Shown here one piece after another: positions 5,769 through 7,901 of a stretch of 7,901 nucleotides of DNA. This stretch comes from Desulfovibrio sp. UBA4079 (GTDB taxonomy: Bacteria > Desulfobacterota > Desulfovibrionia > Desulfovibrionales > Desulfovibrionaceae), in NCBI GenBank assembly GCA_002382645.1, contig DFYP01000122.1, positions 243 to 8,143 of the forward strand, read 5' to 3'. The notes beneath the pieces are model-generated. The model had not been told where the DNA came from. It did not search any database and saw only the letters and a list, made by a program, of their open reading frames with translations. Position 1 is the first letter of the stretch. The number at the start of each line of letters is the position of its first letter. The translations under genes and the position numbers were made by a program.

Positions 5769-6962
5769 GTGATTTCCCCCAGAGACATCCTCGTCCTCAG
5801 CATCCGCCAGGTCTTCCGGCAGAAACGGCGCAATTTCGGCGTGGTCCTGGCCATCGCCCTGGGCATCGCCGGGCTCATCGCCATCCTGTCCATGGGCGAC
5901 GAGGTCAAGAAGAACCTGAACCGCGACCTCGACCTCCTGGGCGGCGTGACCCTCATCAAGGTCAGCCTGGACGAGGAGAAGCAGCCCGGAGCCCGGCCGG
6001 AGTCCTTCAGCGCCGGAGCCCTGGAGGAGATCGCGGCCCTGCCCGGGGTGGCCGTGCTCAGCGCCACGGCCAAAGAAATCCTTTGGCTGAGCATCCTCCA
6101 CCACCAGACCAACGTCCAGCTCCCGGTGCATTCCGTGGACGAGAACTACTGGAGCGCCAACAACCTGGAGGCCGTGACCGGGACGCTCTTCGCGGCCCAG
6201 GAGGTCCAGGGACGCGAGCGTGTCTGCGTCCTGGGCCGGACCCTGGCCGAGGCCCTGGGCGGCGAGGACAGCGTGGTCGGCACCTACCTGCCCATCGGCG
6301 CGGACCTCTACCTCGTCACCGGCGTGGTGGACGGCCTGCAGATCGGCGACCGCAAACGCTACGCCTTCGTGCCTTTGACCACGGCCATGGACCGCAATCC
6401 CGACAACAAGATCCGCACCAACCGCCTGTTCGTGCGCTGCAAGACCTGGGACGACGTGCCCGCGGTCTCCAAGGTCATCCCCGAGTCCGTCGCCCGCCAC
6501 CAGTCCACGCGCTTCCTCAAGGTGGAAGTGGCCTGGGACCAGCTCAAGCGGATCATCACCATCGTCTGGTGGGTGGAGCTGTTCATCTACCTGTCCATCG
6601 GCGCCACCCTGGTGCTCGGCGGCTTCGGCATCTGGAACGGCATGATGAGTTCGGTCACGGCCCGCACCCGGGAGATCGGCCTGAAAAAGGCCATGGGCGC
6701 GGAGGAGGCCGACATCATGCTCCAGATCCTCTGCGAGTCCGTGGTGTTGAGCTTCTGCGCCGCAATCCTGGGCGTGAGCCTGGGCCTGCTGGCCGTGAGC
6801 GTCACCAGCCACTACCTGGGCAGCATCCCGCCCCACCAGGTCATCCTGCACTACGCCCTGGTCAGCCTGGTCTTCTCCTGCCTCCTGGGCATGGTGGCCG
6901 GCCTCTACCCCTCGCTGCGCGCGGCCAGAATGGACGCCGTAACGGCCATACGGTACGAGTGA
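5769..6962 (+). CDS. MacB/FtsX-family ABC transporter permease
   Basis: This 397-residue inner-membrane protein has the MacB/LolC layout: a cytoplasmic N-terminus, helix 1 (about 23-42), a periplasmic MacB_PCD-type domain (about 43-260), then helices 2-4 (about 262-288, 324-346 and 357-381). The family signature TREIGLKKAMGA (299-310), following helix 2, couples the permease to its ATPase. The C-terminus RAARMDAVTAIRYE (384-397) matches the usual FtsX-family ending. Unlike E. coli MacB, the ATPase is encoded separately just downstream. GTG 5769 is chosen because no better in-frame start precedes the first membrane helix; a weak GGA-rich Shine-Dalgarno lies about 8 bases upstream. Such proteins act as mechanotransmitters, driving a periplasmic adaptor and outer-membrane channel, or extract lipoproteins (LolC/E). 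The divergent adaptor gene favours a MacAB-like export role; the substrate is unknown. Confidence 0.9.
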   Translation: MISPRDILVLSIRQVFRQKRRNFGVVLAIALGIAGLIAILSMGDEVKKNLNRDLDLLGGVTLIKVSLDEEKQPGARPESFSAGALEEIAALPGVAVLSATAKEILWLSILHHQTNVQLPVHSVDENYWSANNLEAVTGTLFAAQEVQGRERVCVLGRTLAEALGGEDSVVGTYLPIGADLYLVTGVVDGLQIGDRKRYAFVPLTTAMDRNPDNKIRTNRLFVRCKTWDDVPAVSKVIPESVARHQSTRFLKVEVAWDQLKRIITIVWWVELFIYLSIGATLVLGGFGIWNGMMSSVTARTREIGLKKAMGAEEADIMLQILCESVVLSFCAAILGVSLGLLAVSVTSHYLGSIPPHQVILHYALVSLVFSCLLGMVAGLYPSLRAARMDAVTAIRYE

Positions 6963-6966
6963 GCCC

Positions 6967-7692
<726 letters not shown>

Positions 7693-7737
7693 TCCGCCGG
7701 ATAACTCCCAACCATTCGGACAGGATCGACGGGGAAC

Positions 7738-7901
7738 ATGCCAGTTCAAGCCAGGGCCGACACGGCCAAGGACCGAGGATCGCCGGGAACGCTCCTCGCC
7801 TGCGCTTGTGGTGGACTTTTCCTCCTGCTCCTGTGCGTCTCCTGCGCCTCGGTGAACCCGCCTCCGCCGGAACAGGCCGCTGTCTTGGCCCGCTACGAAA
7901 A
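7738..7901 (+). CDS. N-terminus of a predicted outer-membrane lipoprotein, possibly the TolC/OprM-type channel (3' end missing)
   Basis: The frame is open from ATG 7738 to the window edge (54 complete codons). ATG 7738 is the first usual start after an in-frame TAA at 7702; GGGGA lies close by (7731-7735) and AGGA further up (7722-7725). A charged N-region of 18 residues precedes a hydrophobic core (19-33) ending in CVSC, with lipid-accepting Cys36. Position -3 is Cys rather than the usual Leu, so the lipobox is slightly atypical. Ala at +2 is compatible with sorting to the outer membrane. A Pro-rich segment (41-44) follows. It is 45 bases after the ATPase, probably in the same operon. OprM/NodT-type channels often begin this way and would complete the exporter, but too little is visible to prove it. 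Confidence 0.6.
   Translation, partial: MPVQARADTAKDRGSPGTLLACACGGLFLLLLCVSCASVNPPPPEQAAVLARYE

Noticed and set aside
4487..6112. 541-codon minus-strand frame extending the adaptor gene upstream
   Set aside because: The added 246 codons cross the control region and overlap the permease gene antisense. The signal peptide beginning at 5374 marks the real start.

Overview
The window is a high-G+C stretch, roughly two thirds G+C by eye, with dense, bacterial-style gene packing. The codon use and gene style look like a Gram-negative deltaproteobacterium of the Desulfovibrio type. That is an inference from general appearance; no marker gene here fixes the taxon. Gram-negative envelope export is supported directly by an HlyD-type adaptor and a predicted outer-membrane lipoprotein.

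Left block (1-3740, + strand): two overlapping or abutting genes of a drug/toxin-type ABC exporter. The first is rbbA, a fusion of two ATPase domains and an ABC-2 permease whose first ~40 residues lie outside the window. The second is yhhJ, a second ABC-2 permease. In Escherichia coli these genes sit with the HlyD-type gene yhiI, so an adaptor may lie just left of the window.

Middle block (3741-4486): a recombination scar rather than a normal intergenic region. It holds a broken, frame-disrupted remnant of a pyridine nucleotide-disulfide oxidoreductase (minus strand). Next is an A+T-rich stretch with short direct and inverted repeats. It ends in the 3' part of a tRNA-Thr(CGT) gene, which has lost its 5' half but keeps its CCA end and a rho-independent terminator. 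This is what one end of an element integrated into a tRNA gene looks like. The polarity suggests that sequence to the left, perhaps including rbbA-yhhJ, is or was the inserted side.

Right block (4487-7901): a second export system arranged around a 394-base divergent control region. An HlyD/MacA-type periplasmic adaptor is read leftward. A MacB/FtsX-type permease, its separate LolD/MacB-type ATPase, and the start of a lipoprotein are read rightward. The lipoprotein may be the outer-membrane partner. Together they could form an inner membrane-periplasm-outer membrane export or lipid/peptide efflux route.

I did not find a clearly new type of system. The most informative items are the tRNA scar with its repeat cluster, the dehydrogenase remnant, and the asymmetric ATP sites of the RbbA protein.
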